Of a DNA stretch of 64,000 nt, positions 23,253 to 36,500 are shown piece after piece. A model generated the notes under the pieces. That model made no database searches. It worked only from the letters and a program-made list of their open reading frames with translations, and had not been told where the DNA came from. The DNA comes from Allantophomopsis cytisporea (lineage: Eukaryota > Ascomycota > Leotiomycetes > Phacidiales > Phacidiaceae), in contig CP103020.1 in the NCBI GenBank assembly GCA_024752435.1, forward strand, positions 2,045,139 through 2,109,138, written 5' to 3'. Position numbers and translations under genes: made by a program. Position 1 is the first letter of the stretch; every line of letters begins with the position of its first letter.

Positions 23253-25388
23253 GATGAATATAATGTAGGTTCAGAGACGGCGGAGGTGAGTGTGGTGGTT
23301 ATATCTCAAGGATTTGGTCTATTTTCATGTGATAGGTCAGCCAGTAATCTCGACTTCGGAAATATCTACTTGACGATTCATCCGGAGAAATGCAACCCGT
23401 ACAAAAATGCTTAAGGACAGGTACAAGGGAATTTCACGGCAAGACAACATGGTAAATGGTACGGATCATACCGCTCTTTGGTAGACGGGCTGATATTAAG
23501 ATCTGAGACTCCGATTTTTCCGAGGGCCTTGTCACTAATATCGGTCTCAGTTGCAATAGAAGATATGCGCTTTAAGGGTATGACGATGCGACACGAGAAT
23601 ATGGAGAATAGGTAGGAGAGACAGAGAAAATAATAAGGAAGAAGAAGACGAGTATATTCACGTATTTACCTTGGTTGTGGTGTTGTTGTGCCCGTTTGAC
23701 CGAGTAAGATGATTGGAAGGTTAGGTGTAACGGATGCGGGGAAGTATCATTGGGGAAGCACGGTTTTGGCTCTAGGTGGTGTCGCATTCTTTTTGCCATT
23801 GAATGATAAGGTAAGTCGTAAGATACCAGTTCCTGTTTGATGTCTTCTTGATCTAGCCCAAGTATGGACAGTCACGCTTGAAGCTGGTTTGTCTATCAAG
23901 AAACTATAAATACTCGAGTACATATCCTTAACTAGCCATTCTTAAAAAGGCATGAATTGGAAATTAATGTTTCCCAAATGGCTCCTTGCCAATGATCTTT
24001 TTCGAACCCTCCCGTCATCTGGCTCCATCATGCCGGATTCGACAAGTCACTAATTGTATTGGTCGTCCTTGTTCCCGATGAACCGATGTACCTTACGTGT
24101 ACCTTCTCAAATACCAACTGTGATTTGCTGTATTGTATTATTGGAGGCTTTATGCACGTTCTCACGATAGCACTTTCTTCTTAACAAGCCAAGTGATGCT
24201 TGCCAGCTGTAAGCTATCATATTGAGAGGTTCAGGCATCTTTTGTGAAGTTATTTACTATGTCCTCCGTCATTGTCAGGTATTGATGTCGTTGTCGATAA
24301 CCATCTGACCAGCCCTAGTTCTGCCCGCATATTGGCATGGCATCTACCCTTTTTTTGCGGGGTAGGCTGCTCCTGCGTCTCGTCTGAGCTCTCCCAGCTT
24401 TCTTCGACGTCATTCGCTGATAAGTATTAGTACTTGGGCGCTCAAGAGACTCCCATCTGTCCCGCAAAGGTCCCGCAAAGGTCCCGCAAAGGTCCTGCAA
24501 AGATCCCGCAAAGATCCGCTCAAATCGATTCATGTCCCACTGACTTCGAAGATAGGTAGTCTCGGCATTGAGCCGTCAGCCTTGAAATTGCTTATTGTAA
24601 AGGTACTACGTCCTGCGTACGCGCATCTGCGCTATTCGAACGGCACAGACGAATTTCGCCCGGCGTGTAACCGGACTGCTGATTTCTCCGATTTACAATA
24701 ATAATGAAACCTCAGCTTGCTTCTATCGGGAAAGACCGGCATACCCAAATTAGCCGAGGCAATCCCATACTTAGCACCAAACATCGACATGAAAGTTATC
24801 ATCGTGAAATATACTGCAATACTGATACAATACCTTCCTCAGCTTGTTCTACGTACCACAAGACTACTCCGAGTACGGAATTAGAGGAACTGCAATCAAT
24901 GCACTCTTGATGTAGATGATCACCGGGAACTACTGCGGCATCTGTCCGTAACCTCGAGATTGAGACACGTACGCTTCTAAAAGCGTTTCTTCACATGTGA
25001 AAAAGAGCTTGTCGATACTTATATACAATGTGATTATCTTACTGTCTTAAAATATATCTTACAGAATAAACTTGAACCACAGCAAAGATGACACAATTTG
25101 AGAATGCTAGTAAAAGGAAGATATTTGATCGTATATATAGGTATAAGCACTACACAATGATTTACTACTGAGCAAGCAGTTTGATCAAAAATAGCAATTG
25201 TAATTGTAATCGAGACGACAGCATCACGGTAACTAAGCTAAGCCCATTACGGCGTACTGTGTACAAGGTGCAACATGGTCGTCGGACCGTGCTTCAGATA
25301 CCACATAGCGAACCCGAATCCAGGCTATTCAACCTTCTAGCCCGTCATCAACAACGTCTCTCAACTCGTCTCCGGGGCTGATGTCTCC
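23253..25388. other. intergenic, gene-poor
   Basis: About 2.1 kb without a supported gene. The left end is the promoter region of the carrier gene. It contains the 11-bp tandem repeat listed separately. A 72-codon minus-strand frame (24315-24533) runs through that repeat and is not convincing. Confidence 0.45.
24460..24514 (+). repeat. 11-bp tandem repeat, five copies
   Basis: The unit TCCCGCAAAGG occurs three times exactly (24460-24492), followed by TCCTGCAAAGA and TCCCGCAAAGA. It is a small minisatellite in non-coding sequence with no assigned role. Confidence 0.85.
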
Positions 25389-26320
25389 ATGGCACTCCCT
25401 GATGATGGAAAAATAAGTAGACCATTCATAACGTCCCCGAAAAACCAGAAGCAAAGCCTGCCACAATCAATTGCAAGGAATCTCCGCTCACGGATTATCG
25501 CTCCCCTCTCCTCTCGAGTAACATCCAGCACAAAATATAAAATCTGTGTAACCTGTATCTCAGATACACATAACACGAAGTCTCATCTTCCCGATGGCGA
25601 TATTCTTGTTCACGCGGGCGATCTATCATAGTATGGACTCTTCGATGAGATCCAAGCCCAACTCGATTGGCTAAATGCCCAACCTCATAGATACAAAATC
25701 ATTATTGCCGGTAACCATGATCTTACTCTAGATGAAGCATTCGTAAGAGCGCATCCGAATCGCGAGTTGGATAAGCCAGGAAAAGCTCGGGGTGATCTGA
25801 GAGGGGCCATGTCACATATCTACACAACAGTCCTGTTGAGGTCAAATGCTATGGCCGCACGCTGAAGATATTCGGCTCTCTCATAACACCTAGATGTGGG
25901 AACTTTGGCTTTCAATATAATCCTGATGAAAACGTTTGGGCAAATACAATACCAGACGGCACAGATATCCTGCTAACTTCATGGACCACCAGCTGTACAT
26001 CTTGATCAGGAAATAGGGTGTAGACACTTTCTGAAAGAGATATGGCGAGCTCAGCCAAAGCTGCTGGTCTTTGGGCATATACACGACGGTCGAGGGGAAG
26101 AAATTCTCACGTTTGATCATCTCCAAACATATTACGAGGTCATTCTACTGGGCATGCGGCCATGGATCAATGTTTTCACAATGATGTTATACACCATTTC
26201 AAAATTGTTGATTAGGTATCTTTCCGGGAAAAATACTTCATCTTCACATTTGGACAATGCTGCGGTAGTTGCTGGCTGTGGTAACAGTGATAGGATGCTT
26301 CAATTTCATTGCGCGTTCCT
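25389..26320 (+). pseudogene. calcineurin-like metallophosphoesterase, broken
   Basis: Family motifs are all present but not in one frame: VTCISDTHN, GDILVHAGDLS, IIIAGNHDLTLD, LKIFGSLITPRCGNF, HGPPAVHLDQEIGCRHFLKEIW and LVFGHIHDGRGEEILTFD. Breaks seen are an in-frame TAG at 25629-25631 just after GDLS (a CAG-to-TAG change would explain it), a shift of frame near 25822, and a shift back near 25978. The C-terminal part (YYEVILLGMRPWINV to NAAVVAGCGN) reads through to about 26320. Intact relatives are cytosolic phosphoesterases of unknown substrate. No intron joins the pieces, so this is a dead gene rather than a missed model. Confidence 0.8.
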
Positions 26321-27223
26321 ATGTTATTGTCGAGAAGAATATGCTCATAAAGTCTATATAATACAAATAAGGGCTTGTCTTCTTTTCCACCCACGGACGC
26401 CGTAAATGACTGTTTGCGTAACGCTTTCAAGTGATCACTGCGACGATCAATGAGATCCCGAGGAGGTGGGGGAGGAAATATTGGGTAAAGATAAGGTTGA
26501 CTCTCGGACCTCTTGGATGGAAGATTCGCACAGGGTGGCCCTCTCTTTCGATGCTGTTTCCTAAACAGGCCAAGAATCTTATCGCCCAACAAGTTTTTGT
26601 CGAAAATCATCGTTTTAGGTTCGCAGATTGTTGGAGCTGGGTGCGGGTGTGATGGTAATTTTGAGAGGTATTGAGAGAAATGGGTGAGAACCATAAGATT
26701 AGGCGCTGGAATTTGATGACAATCACGTTACATGATCGTGAAGAGATGCTTTATCTACATGTTGGCGTCACTTAGTCACTGAAAAACTTCCAAATATACA
26801 ACACAACTTCGCAGAAAAGTCTTTGAAATTGGCCGGGGTGAAGGCTAAGAATAAGCTTATTCGTCCATTTCTACGGCATAAACTTCAAAATGTGAAGCAC
26901 TCTTGAACATTCAAAGTAGGCTTGAAGGCAGAAGATACTATCCTTTCCACAATAAGTACCCAATATTGCGCCCCGGCTGGTTATTGTGTCGCCTCCAGCG
27001 CAACAGTTACCTTTGATAACCTCTTCCAGCATCAAGATACCTGTTTATGTCAAAGATACACAATCAATACGTAGCAGACTCTTATGTTGCGCATGCACCG
27101 ATATAGCGATGGGATCGTTTACACACCTGCGCACAAACACACACAGACACACATACCTAAGCGCAATTTTGGCGTATATGAGCAGATTTCAAGGCTGTCT
27201 TGCCATATCAATCAATTGAGGGA
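26321..27223. other. intergenic, no gene seen
   Basis: This contains a short CA-rich microsatellite (about 27130-27155). A 160-codon minus-strand frame (26212-26694) starts here but overlaps the phosphoesterase remnant antisense and is not supported. Confidence 0.4.
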
Positions 27224-27790
27224 TGTTTCGAGTAGTGCCGCCAATCGTGCCGGTCTCGTTATTGAGTTATTTGTTGCCAAGGGGCATAGGGCTCTGTTCC
27301 TCTACATACTCTACTGCGGATCGAATTAGTGATAGCTCGGAAGCAGAAAATTCAGGATTGAAGACGTCAACATCGTGTGTAGATTCGCGAGTACGAAGTA
27401 AAACGGTATTGACTGCGCCGCCAACCGCAATGAATGAAGGTATTGTGCAACATAACCTAGTGCTTGAGTAATATTCTCTCGACTAAGATAATGAGATGTT
27501 GCGACGAGTGCTACTCCATCTGCGTCCCTTCTTGGTCTTGGGAACATCCCGGGTGGATCGACAGGGGCACTGATGTTGGCATGACCTGCTGGTAGTCGTG
27601 CTGCCGATTTGTAACCGGCTGGTTTGCAGAGACCACAACCCATAGAAGATGATTCGTAAGATGATTCTTAAGGAGAGATTATTGAGGATAAAGCCAGCGA
27701 TATCAGACAAGAGAGATAGAAACTTTGAACTCCTCACACAGACGATCCGCAATAGAATAGGGCAAGTGCAATCCCAACTCGAGAGCCGCA
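27224..27790 (-). pseudogene. unidentified coding relic
   Basis: On the minus strand a protein-like stretch can be followed in pieces: SARLPAGHANISAPVDPPG, DGVALVATSHYLS, YVAQYLHSLRLAAQSIPFYF, then in another frame HDVDVFNPEFSASELSLIR and SAVEYVEEQSPMPLGNK ending in TAA near 27260. Composition and phrasing look coding, but at least one frame change is needed (near 27390). I do not recognise the family. The call rests on protein-like character only. Confidence 0.35.
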
Positions 27791-29171
27791 ATGAATTATG
27801 CTGAAATGCTCAACATAGCAAAGAGCAGAGGAGTCCTTGCCTGGGCTCTCTCATGTCACAGAACAGTGTTGGATTTGGCTCTGCATGACATGAGATTTGG
27901 CTTAGAAGCCGCAGATATCTATTCTGAAATGATCGAGATACAAGGAGCAGAGAAGGCCTTAGCTAACATATGCTCATGCCGCAAAATAGTATTTATTGGA
28001 CTTGATTCTTTGTGACGTGAAATCAGGTGTGGAAGCCACAAGTAAGTAAACTCGCAACGAGACGCTGTCTGACGTTGATCAAGATTAACGCAGCCGTTCT
28101 TAGCCTTCAGACTCGTCCTCCACTGTTCCTCTATAACATTTTCGTGCTGAAAAGAGTCCCAGTAGTTCTGTGTGGAGGTCATCTAGGAATAGACCTACTA
28201 TGAATTCAGTGAGCTGTATGCCATTGAGATCGTGTAAAAAACACTGTATGCGCGCGTCAAATTTCAGCAACTCTAAAAGAGATAAGCGCGCAGCGCACTC
28301 CTAAGTGTGGTAATACACTTCAAGCTGCGACATGAATGGGATGATAGTGAGTCACGTACACATAAAGTCGTTTAGTAGTATCATTGCGGCTCTACATTCG
28401 AAACACGCAATTCATACTTGGGCTGTGCGAACTAAGCACCGGTAAATCCTGTACTATAAAACTAGTGGCATATTCAGAGAGCTTATGTCTCTGTGGACAA
28501 TCGTTTTCTGGACTGTGTGTTGAATCCCATGTGTTGAGACCCACACTAGTCATCACTCCTACAGCTTCATTTTTCATTTGTTGAGATTCACTTCTCGACT
28601 CTGTATGATCGATTTATGACTTACCAACATAAGTAAGTACAAGCCAATTTTCATATCTTGATTAAATTACTGATCTTATATTGTTCAGATCATCGACTCG
28701 ACCCATTAATATAATCTTCAACGTCATAAGACCTATACTGCTTTGGCGTTGATCAATTCAGATCCTGCGAACAGATGGTGGACGATAGAGAATATGATCA
28801 ATTCACTGGCTTGCTATGCTTCTTTTCTTATAATTATTCATTAGATACATGTTACAGGTTTATGACGGATGATGTTCCAGAAGCATTAAGACAATGCGTT
28901 GATAATATCAAGGTACAGAAAGCAAGCAAATATATATCCACATTTCAACTGTATTATAAGCTGACATGTGACTTAGTGCAAAGCACTTATACTCGTTCTC
29001 AAAAGAACAATCAGACAAGGGTCAAGGATTGTGAATGCTACTGATAGAAACAGTGGGAAGGCTCTTCAAAAGAACATCGTTTTATGAACAGCTTGAAGTC
29101 CTTGCCATACAGGACCTATCAGTGAAACTACTCGACATTTAAAATTCGAGCTAGTATTCCTCAACTGCACT
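27791..29171. other. intergenic, no supported gene
   Basis: About 1.4 kb. Short plus-strand frames at 27791-28015 and 28775-29044 have no recognisable motif. No repeat or RNA gene is seen. Confidence 0.4.
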
Positions 29172-31242
29172 TTAACCTCGGACCAGGTTATGACCATCGC
29201 TATGACATATATCAGTATCCATTTTAAATGATGGTTCATCAGAATGGTTACTAACCCAAGCACTTTATTTGGTAGAAGAAATGCCAAGGGAACCATGAAA
29301 ACGGACGAGGCTAGAGCCATGATAGATATGTATCGCATGACATCCGAGTACTTTACGCCAAAGTTAGCCAACTATTATCTTTTCTCTAGATGTAGAATCA
29401 ACAAAATTGAATGTTTCTTGAAACAAATCCATGACTTACAGCCAGAGCAGCAGCTATGCGATCATGTGTTCCCCAGGCGGGAATACCAGAAGTGATGGAA
29501 TTGAATACGCTATCAATGACCGACTGCGCGACCTCAGGACCAAGATGGTTTCGCAAAGCGCCTTTGAAAGTGCTGGTGTAGATGCCACCGGCTATAGCTT
29601 CACCAATTGCAGATCCAAGAAAAGAGGTGAGCAAGACGAGGGATGACATCTGCGCTAGTTCTGAGTGAGTTACTTCAATCTGAGCTGCCACAACGTTGAG
29701 AGTTGACACGATGCCACTGCCCCAGCCCTGAACACATTGTACAATAAAAAGTTCTGCAGTAGAATTCTCGGCACCACGGAATCGAATCATGAGACCGTAA
29801 CCGATAAGTCGGACTAGAACGCCAGACACCATAAGCCACTTGTACCGGCGTGTCTTATACATAATTGCACCACCAACGATGCCGATCAGACATTGTACTA
29901 CTCCATTTGTGTACGTCAAGAAGGTGGCATCACGTGCGTCGTAGTTCTTTGCTATCGTCGACCATGTGTATAAGTACGTGTGTGTAGCACCGAAGCCGAT
30001 TGAGTCAATTGCACCAAGAGCACACGCGTACACAATTGTAGGGTTTTTGAAGTAGCGGAGTGGGACCACGGGATGCTTTGCCATATACCTCTCATATGGG
30101 ATGAGTGCAATAAGGGCTAAGCCACCAAGTGCGACGAGCACATCCACATACGGTGTACTCCATTTGCCTACAGTTACTCAGAAATGTACTTGTCATAATT
30201 TGGACTATGCGAAGTGTTTTTGACTTACTTGGAGTTGTACTGGCGATTGTCAATGGAAGAAGTAACATTGCAAATCCACCACATAGCAAGGTTACACCAC
30301 CAAGATCGATCAGGGAGCAAAATTGGTACAACGTGGTTTTTTTTACAACAATATAACCCATCTTCTTGGCACGGCCTTGAAAATGCAGAAGAGTGACGAT
30401 GATAAAAGATGCTGAGAAAGGCATCAGAATTGCGAACATCCCAATTCCCCATCTCCAACCGATCTGTTTCTTTTGTCAGAGAATACATCAAATCGAGAAG
30501 TCTGGTCCCTTACCCCATCGACTACGGACTGCACTATGAAGGCAGATACCCAAGGCGTAACTAGGAAAGGCGTGTATGAGAATCCGTAGGCAAAACCCCT
30601 CCATCTCATATTTGAGATATCTGAAATGATGACCTGTCCTTATTAGATAATAATTTCTGTCAGAGCATTTGTCTCCCTTACCTGATCTAGAATTTGAGTC
30701 CCCGATTGACCCAAAGAGTAGAAAACAGTCCCCGCAGCATACATATTGAACGATGATGCTTTAGCACAAAGAATATACGACAGAATATAGCAAGACACCG
30801 TTAGTATGTACGTCTCCCCTCGCCCAATGACATCGGATATCTTAGCAATAGGAGGTTTTGCCACAGCACTAATGATAGTTGAGGCGGTTGATAGAGTGGC
30901 AATGAGAGAAACCTTATCGAAAGAACTAGCAGCATACTGCTTGTAATTGTAAACAGTTGAATTATCGAGTTCAAAAACAGTCATCATCATCGCCAACCCG
31001 GCCCAGAGCAAATACTTTCCATTCTTACCCCACACTGCCTGCGCGGCCTCTATTCTTGCAACACCAGATGCATCGATCTCATCTGTGGTTTCCTGGACTT
31101 TAACACCGACTATCTTCTCATCGATCCCTGAGACTTCGTGGCTCGACTTTGAGGTCGGGGACTCATCTGAGGGAGGAGTCTCAAAACTTGCAGAGACTTG
31201 TGTAACTTTCAAATGGTCTTTCACTGAAGATAAGGAAACCAT
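29172..31242 (-). CDS. MFS transporter, siderophore-iron transporter (SIT/ARN) type
   Basis: Six exons on the minus strand, 30682-31242, 30514-30633, 30229-30463, 29440-30167, 29256-29350 and 29172-29199, give 588 residues, the usual SIT length with about 14 helices. Introns are 30634-30681, 30464-30513, 30168-30228, 29351-29439 and 29200-29255, all GT..AG. The start MVSLSSVKDHLKV is the first ATG after an open upstream stretch. A cytosolic N-tail of about 85 residues precedes KYLLWAGLAMMMTVFELDNS. Family features include NYKQYAAS, PPIAKISDVIGRGETY (loop 2-3), FVQ-like gating segments and the C-terminal AYSDVMRY..LGDGHNLVRG. Such proteins take up ferric siderophores at the plasma or vesicle membrane; the substrate here is unknown. 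Several GATA-core sites lie upstream (for example about 31387, minus strand), but no full SRE consensus was seen. Confidence 0.87.
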
Positions 31243-31332
31243 GATTGAGATCTGACGAACAATAGACCGTTTATTTGTCAATGGGCTAAAGCGATGCTAA
31301 CACTATGGAATATTAAAGAGCACTCAGCCACA

Positions 31333-31343
31333 ATATATATAAA
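31333..31343 (-). promoter_or_regulatory. TATA box of siderophore-type transporter gene
   Basis: ATATATATAAA on the plus strand reads TTTATATATAT on the gene's strand, about 95 bp before the start at 31242. Called from motif and distance only. Confidence 0.4.
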
Positions 31344-33001
31344 TTCAAAGAACTGTTAAGCTCCCTACTATCACACCTGCACGACCTTATCGCTGAAGAA
31401 CCTTGGATTGCAGAAGATAAACGGAATGACCAGGGAATGACTGCAGCTTTAGCTGAACCTAGAAATCTTGAGTTACATCTGGCACTGTTCCCCTTCCCTA
31501 AGCAACGATGATTGGTAGTCTCCATACAAGATAACTCGTAACTTTCATTTAAAGGCCATCATCCGTAGGGTAGAGAACTTGCTCAAGTTATGAAATCCCT
31601 GCGATTGCCTCGTAGAAACAATAATTGTACGTTGAGGGAAGAGTAAGGGTGCTGGGATAAGTGGGTTTTCATGTCAAGTAGGTACATAGATTTGACCGAA
31701 TGCGAAAGCCGTTATCAAGACAATGTTGCATTTATCGCTTTAAGGATAGCGTTAGTCGTCTCTCCATCTGTGCACACGGATCAGACCCACTGCAGGGATC
31801 ACCTATTGCGTATTGGAGACATAGCGAATAGTATATATGATGATGAGTACGATTAAATATCTTGATCTGTGCAATCTAATCTATTGTTGTAACGTTTCAG
31901 TACTCCGCACCATCGATACATATCGCAAGTTACATTTCCCGGAAGAGGATCTCCAACCATGGGAGAAGAACTAGGTCCGATCAGCCTGGCCACATAAACC
32001 CACAAGAATGTTTCAGACTGGAGGTTCTAGAAACTGTAGACGCTTTGTGCGCGCGTGTCATTGTGTAGTAATCTTACAGTGAGCTGTAAATATACAAGAT
32101 GAGAAGTGAAATCTACACCGCATGCGTGTATGACGCGTGGAACGTACTGAGATCGGATGTATCAAGGTCTTCCTAGTCAAGACAACCCGCTAGACAACGA
32201 AGATATTTATATGTTTTGTAAAACAAAAGGATAGCTAAAGAGAGGAAGAGGAAAACAATAGAGTACAACCTAACATTGGTGATTGGCGGTCCCGGCGAAT
32301 CGTCATTCTATGAACGGAAATTCTGCAAAACTGCGCACATTTAAGCATCGAGCTGAAAGCCCGAGTGCCTGTCAATCAGATTAAGTCGTCCTTCTCAATG
32401 CAATGATGAATCTGTACGAGAACAATTTTGAGGGCAGCTTCCAGGATTTAGAACAGCCACAAGATACGAAGCTGGAGTCGGAATTGCTACAAGACTAGTT
32501 AACCTTAGAAACTTCATCAAAATGCACGCTCTGGATGACTACTCTTTCGCAGAACCCTCGAGCATATTCATGTATTCTAAGGAGACAGTATGAAGTCTTA
32601 GCTCTTCTGGTTGGAATAGGGCTATATGCATTTGCATTACGACAACCAGCCTCTGAAATCACGACCTCGTTAATTGTTTCTTATCTAGGGTGAATTGAAT
32701 ACATGTTCTGCAACACGGTAACTGCACGATCACTGGCACGGAGAATTGGATGTATGTTGCTTGATTATTGAAGAGAAGAGCTCCAGAAGAGGAGTGCTTA
32801 TGTGGACCAAGGTATCTACCTCATGCCACCTGAATGTGAGATTCCCAACGCGAGATCCACTGTAAAGTGGAGCTCCAGATCTTCGGGTGTAGTCACGTGA
32901 GAGCACTTTAACTTCCGACAATGGCTTTTCGCAACTCTCCTCAATTCCATGTCCCAGGCCTATAACAAGATTGCAAGAAATTTTACCACCAGCCCTTAAG
33001 G
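31344..33001. other. intergenic, no gene seen
   Basis: About 1.7 kb. Only short open frames without signals or motifs are seen (for example 31671-31856 plus and 32730-32921 minus). Confidence 0.45.
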
Positions 33002-33568
33002 CTACAATTTGGCTCCTGACTTCCGAGCTGTGAAGGTAGACAGGGCGTCCATGAGTGCAGGTGAAAGTACGTCGTAGGTCTGGAGCCCGAGTGAATTTAA
33101 CTTGGAGCGGACTTCATCCATCTTCTCGGGACTGAATCCAGTCTCGATTATAGAGGATACAAACGCGGCAAATTGAGGTTCTTGCCACCCTTTCTCATCC
33201 GAGAGCTCCACATGGACGAAATCAAGGCCCTTGAACGCATGGTCCTTCTCAATTCGACCATAGAGATGTACACCGCATTCTTTGCAGGCGTGGCGTTGGA
33301 TAGCGGCGTCTTTGTTGACGACTTCTAGCTTATTCTCGTTGGCCGTTACTTTGAGGTTATCGACGGGAACAACGGCGACGAGGGAGAAGAGGGCTCCCTC
33401 TGGTTTCCAACATTGCGAACAACCACACACGTGATTGTGCAAGACGTTTCCTTTGATTGTGACTTCAACCTTGTCATTCTTGCAGTGGCAGTGCAGTTTT
33501 CCACCAGGAAAATCATCGCTTCCTTTCGTGATGCCGTTATCGATGAGTGGATGAAGGGAAGGTGCCAT
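33002..33568 (-). CDS. glutathione-dependent formaldehyde-activating enzyme (GFA), CENP-V/GFA family
   Basis: A single exon of 188 residues. The frame is open further upstream, but MAPSLHPLIDNGITKGS at 33568 is the conserved start of fungal GFA proteins. Zinc-ligand cysteines are visible in LHCHCKND, HNHVCGCSQCWKPEGA and HACKECGVHLYGRIE. The C-terminal part FAAFVSSIIETGFSPEKMDEVR and YDVLSPALMDAL is also typical. The enzyme speeds formation of S-hydroxymethyl-glutathione from formaldehyde and glutathione, the substrate of the class III alcohol dehydrogenase. It is intact and of normal length. Confidence 0.93.
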   Translation of the reverse strand: MAPSLHPLIDNGITKGSDDFPGGKLHCHCKNDKVEVTIKGNVLHNHVCGCSQCWKPEGALFSLVAVVPVDNLKVTANENKLEVVNKDAAIQRHACKECGVHLYGRIEKDHAFKGLDFVHVELSDEKGWQEPQFAAFVSSIIETGFSPEKMDEVRSKLNSLGLQTYDVLSPALMDALSTFTARKSGAKL

Positions 33569-36500
33569 GATGATTTTGATAGTATGTTGTTTGATAGATG
33601 TGCAGGAAGTTGGGTGATGATATGATAAGTATGGTAAAACAAAAATGACACCCAAATTTCGAGGGTATTGTGTCTCTTTAAAAAGGTATTTAGAGAAGGC
33701 TAGTAAAGCGCCATAACTACGTGATTTGATGGATTTACGCAAATTGTAGGTGAAATGGTTCCCGCAAGAAGGGTTTAATTACCTGAAAGGCTGATTTAGT
33801 CCGAGCCCCTCATGAACTGCGTAATTCAACCCCTCCCCAAACCCAAATTAACCTGGTTTAATCCGAACCACCCATTTGATCCGGAATCGGAGGTTTACCC
33901 CACGTGGCTGAAGATGATGAAGGGTTCAGACTGTGTGCTATAGTTAAAAGCTAATGGCGGGAACTTTCGCCTGTCTTGTCAAGTAAAATCAAGTCGCGAT
34001 CTGTAAGTGTTATGGCATATAATCGCTTAGCAGTCTGCCCCGCATCCCACTCATTGGGGAGGGGATCGTATCGTGTGGCGTCGGATAAACGCCAACCTAA
34101 CCTCTTATCGACAAAACCCCCCCTCATCGACGATATCTTTCTTATCCGCAACCCCTCTTCGACACTTGCTGACAGGGTGGAATTACATTACTTAGGTATG
34201 CTCGACCTTATCATCGTCATCATTATCAGGATTCGAAGAAAGTCCATATTTTTCCTGCTTTTCTGGCTCCTTATTACTGTCACGTTTTGGAGCATTTAAG
34301 TCAGTTCACTGAGCCCAGAGTCGTTTTTTTGATATCCTCGTATTTTATCTGGATGCGTTGTACAACAATCCGTCGTACTTCTCGTCATATACATATATAT
34401 ATATAGACACATTCAAGGTTCAGTCGTCACGCCACATTTACAGATCTTCTCTACTACGTAGTATTATCGTCGTTAGCGAGAAGCTTTGGATTTGCTAAGA
34501 TGTCTTTACACTCCCCCGTTCTACTACTTTTATCATGTGTTTTTTCATATAGTCCTAGATTAGCTTAACAATCTCATATATAGTACCAGAGCAATAACAA
34601 TGTCAAGCTCAATAATACTATTTTGAAATTGATAAGGATGGAACAAACGTGGTTAAAGCAAATGCCGAGACGCCGAGAAGAGCTAAATTGACAAACTTCA
34701 GGTCGGTCGTTGATAGTAGAGAATAGTTTGCATAAAATTTACCTCCATATAAACTAGTGGTGCTAACATGTATCAGCGGGTCGCTGCCACATTAGTACGT
34801 TGTACATTGAGCAACAATGATACTTCTCTATTGGTGTCGAAGTGAGTATGATCATCGAAGATAGTATCTTTATTGTTATTAATTATTGCCAATGCAGTTT
34901 TCGTCCGTTTTCGTCAACCGCCAAAAGCCATTGTACATGTTGAAAGGTGATGAGGACGACAGAATAAGAGCTAAAGACAGTTGGAAAAAGAAACAAAGTA
35001 TACTAAATACAGACACCCTATAGTTATATGCTTATGACTTTCAACATCCGCCCGGAAGGTCAAAGACGATATACAATTGACGCTATGGTAATCAAAACTT
35101 GGCTTGAAAGAAGATGCTTAGTAGCCCGTGATGATAGAGGGGGGACCACCTTGTTGCATCAACGACTTATACCCAACCTTACTAAGTACAGTTTTAAGTT
35201 CCCATCCTTTCGTCCTACTTCCATTTGACATGTCAATTCCAGGATAGCTAATATGACGCTTTATTTATAACCCGTTGATAACTTTTGTACTATGGTAAAA
35301 TTGTTCAAAAGCTACTCATACGGGATGGCTTCCACGTTAAAAAAATCTACGTGAATTTTTCCTCAACATGTAGCAACTTCATAACACTCAGTCAAGAAGC
35401 GACATTCTTAGGCGTATGTTTCCATTAACAATCATCTTTGATAAGGAAACGTTATTGTATCATTAATATTTGCTGTAGAACTTCGTGTTTTGAAGCTAGA
35501 CTGGCACTGAATGTAGTCCTGATACCTAATTTGTCCCTTCGGAAATTTTCTCCTGTGAAAAGATCTCCCATGCGTCTCTGGTGCGGGCTCTAAGTGCGGA
35601 GCGCTGAGTATGAACCCAGCCATTTGGTAGCGTACTCTTATTACTGCCACTTCCGCTCTACCAAAACTGCTGTGACGTCACCTTGGTCATGCTATGACTC
35701 CCGGGCTCTCCAATGAAAGTGGCTGCTGAATTCTTAGCATTGCAGTTCTTGCCAGTCCCACACAGTGGAGTACATATGCTGAATCAGCTTCGTAGACAGC
35801 TTGCGGCTCCTAAATCCCCACATTTCCAGGGTAACAGGCCCACTGCCATGTCAATAGAAGCAGACACTGTTCATGTTCATGTCACTACTAGTAGAAAATG
35901 CCTGTATTATTTGCATCCAATCTTTGGCCTGAGAAAGCGCCCGCCTTAAATTGTGGGGAACCAGGAGAGTTCTTACCTTCACTAAAGTCACGGCTCGCAT
36001 CACAGGTTCAGAAAAGTATCTCATTAGAGATGGGGAGCGGGAGGGGATTCAGCCTACAGACTTACAATATGTCAATGGTATCCTTCTATATTCGTACAAG
36101 TATACTTGGGGAGTACGTCCAAGACTCTAATGGAAAGGCGCGGCGACTTAGTAGGTAATACGTAAGCCAGAAATTACAGTCGTTGAGGATGAGAAGGCTA
36201 GCGTAGACTCAAGCATTGTGAAGATTTATAAATAAAAGAGCCTCAAGAAATATAACAAAGTCGAGATGGAATACCGCACCTATTCAAAGTAGAGAAGTTA
36301 TTTCTTGAAGAAAACAGATGAAGGTGAAGGGCAGCACATGCCTTTAACATGAAAACCAGCATCTTTGTAGCGATATGTTACTCTTTTGGATGGAAAATAT
36401 GCCTGATCGTCTTCAAGTCCACAACAAGTTGCCCCATATGTATACAGAACCTTGCCCGTTGCGAAACATCCTAGTCTTCCCGCCAACACACGAGGATTAT

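Noticed and set aside
26212..26694. 160-codon minus-strand frame
   Set aside because: It overlaps the tail of the metallophosphoesterase remnant antisense; no signal or domain is seen.
36298..36489. Small cysteine-containing minus-strand frame (TCCGLEDD, GMCCPSP)
   Set aside because: It has no signal peptide in frame and no splice partner I could find; too little to call an effector exon.
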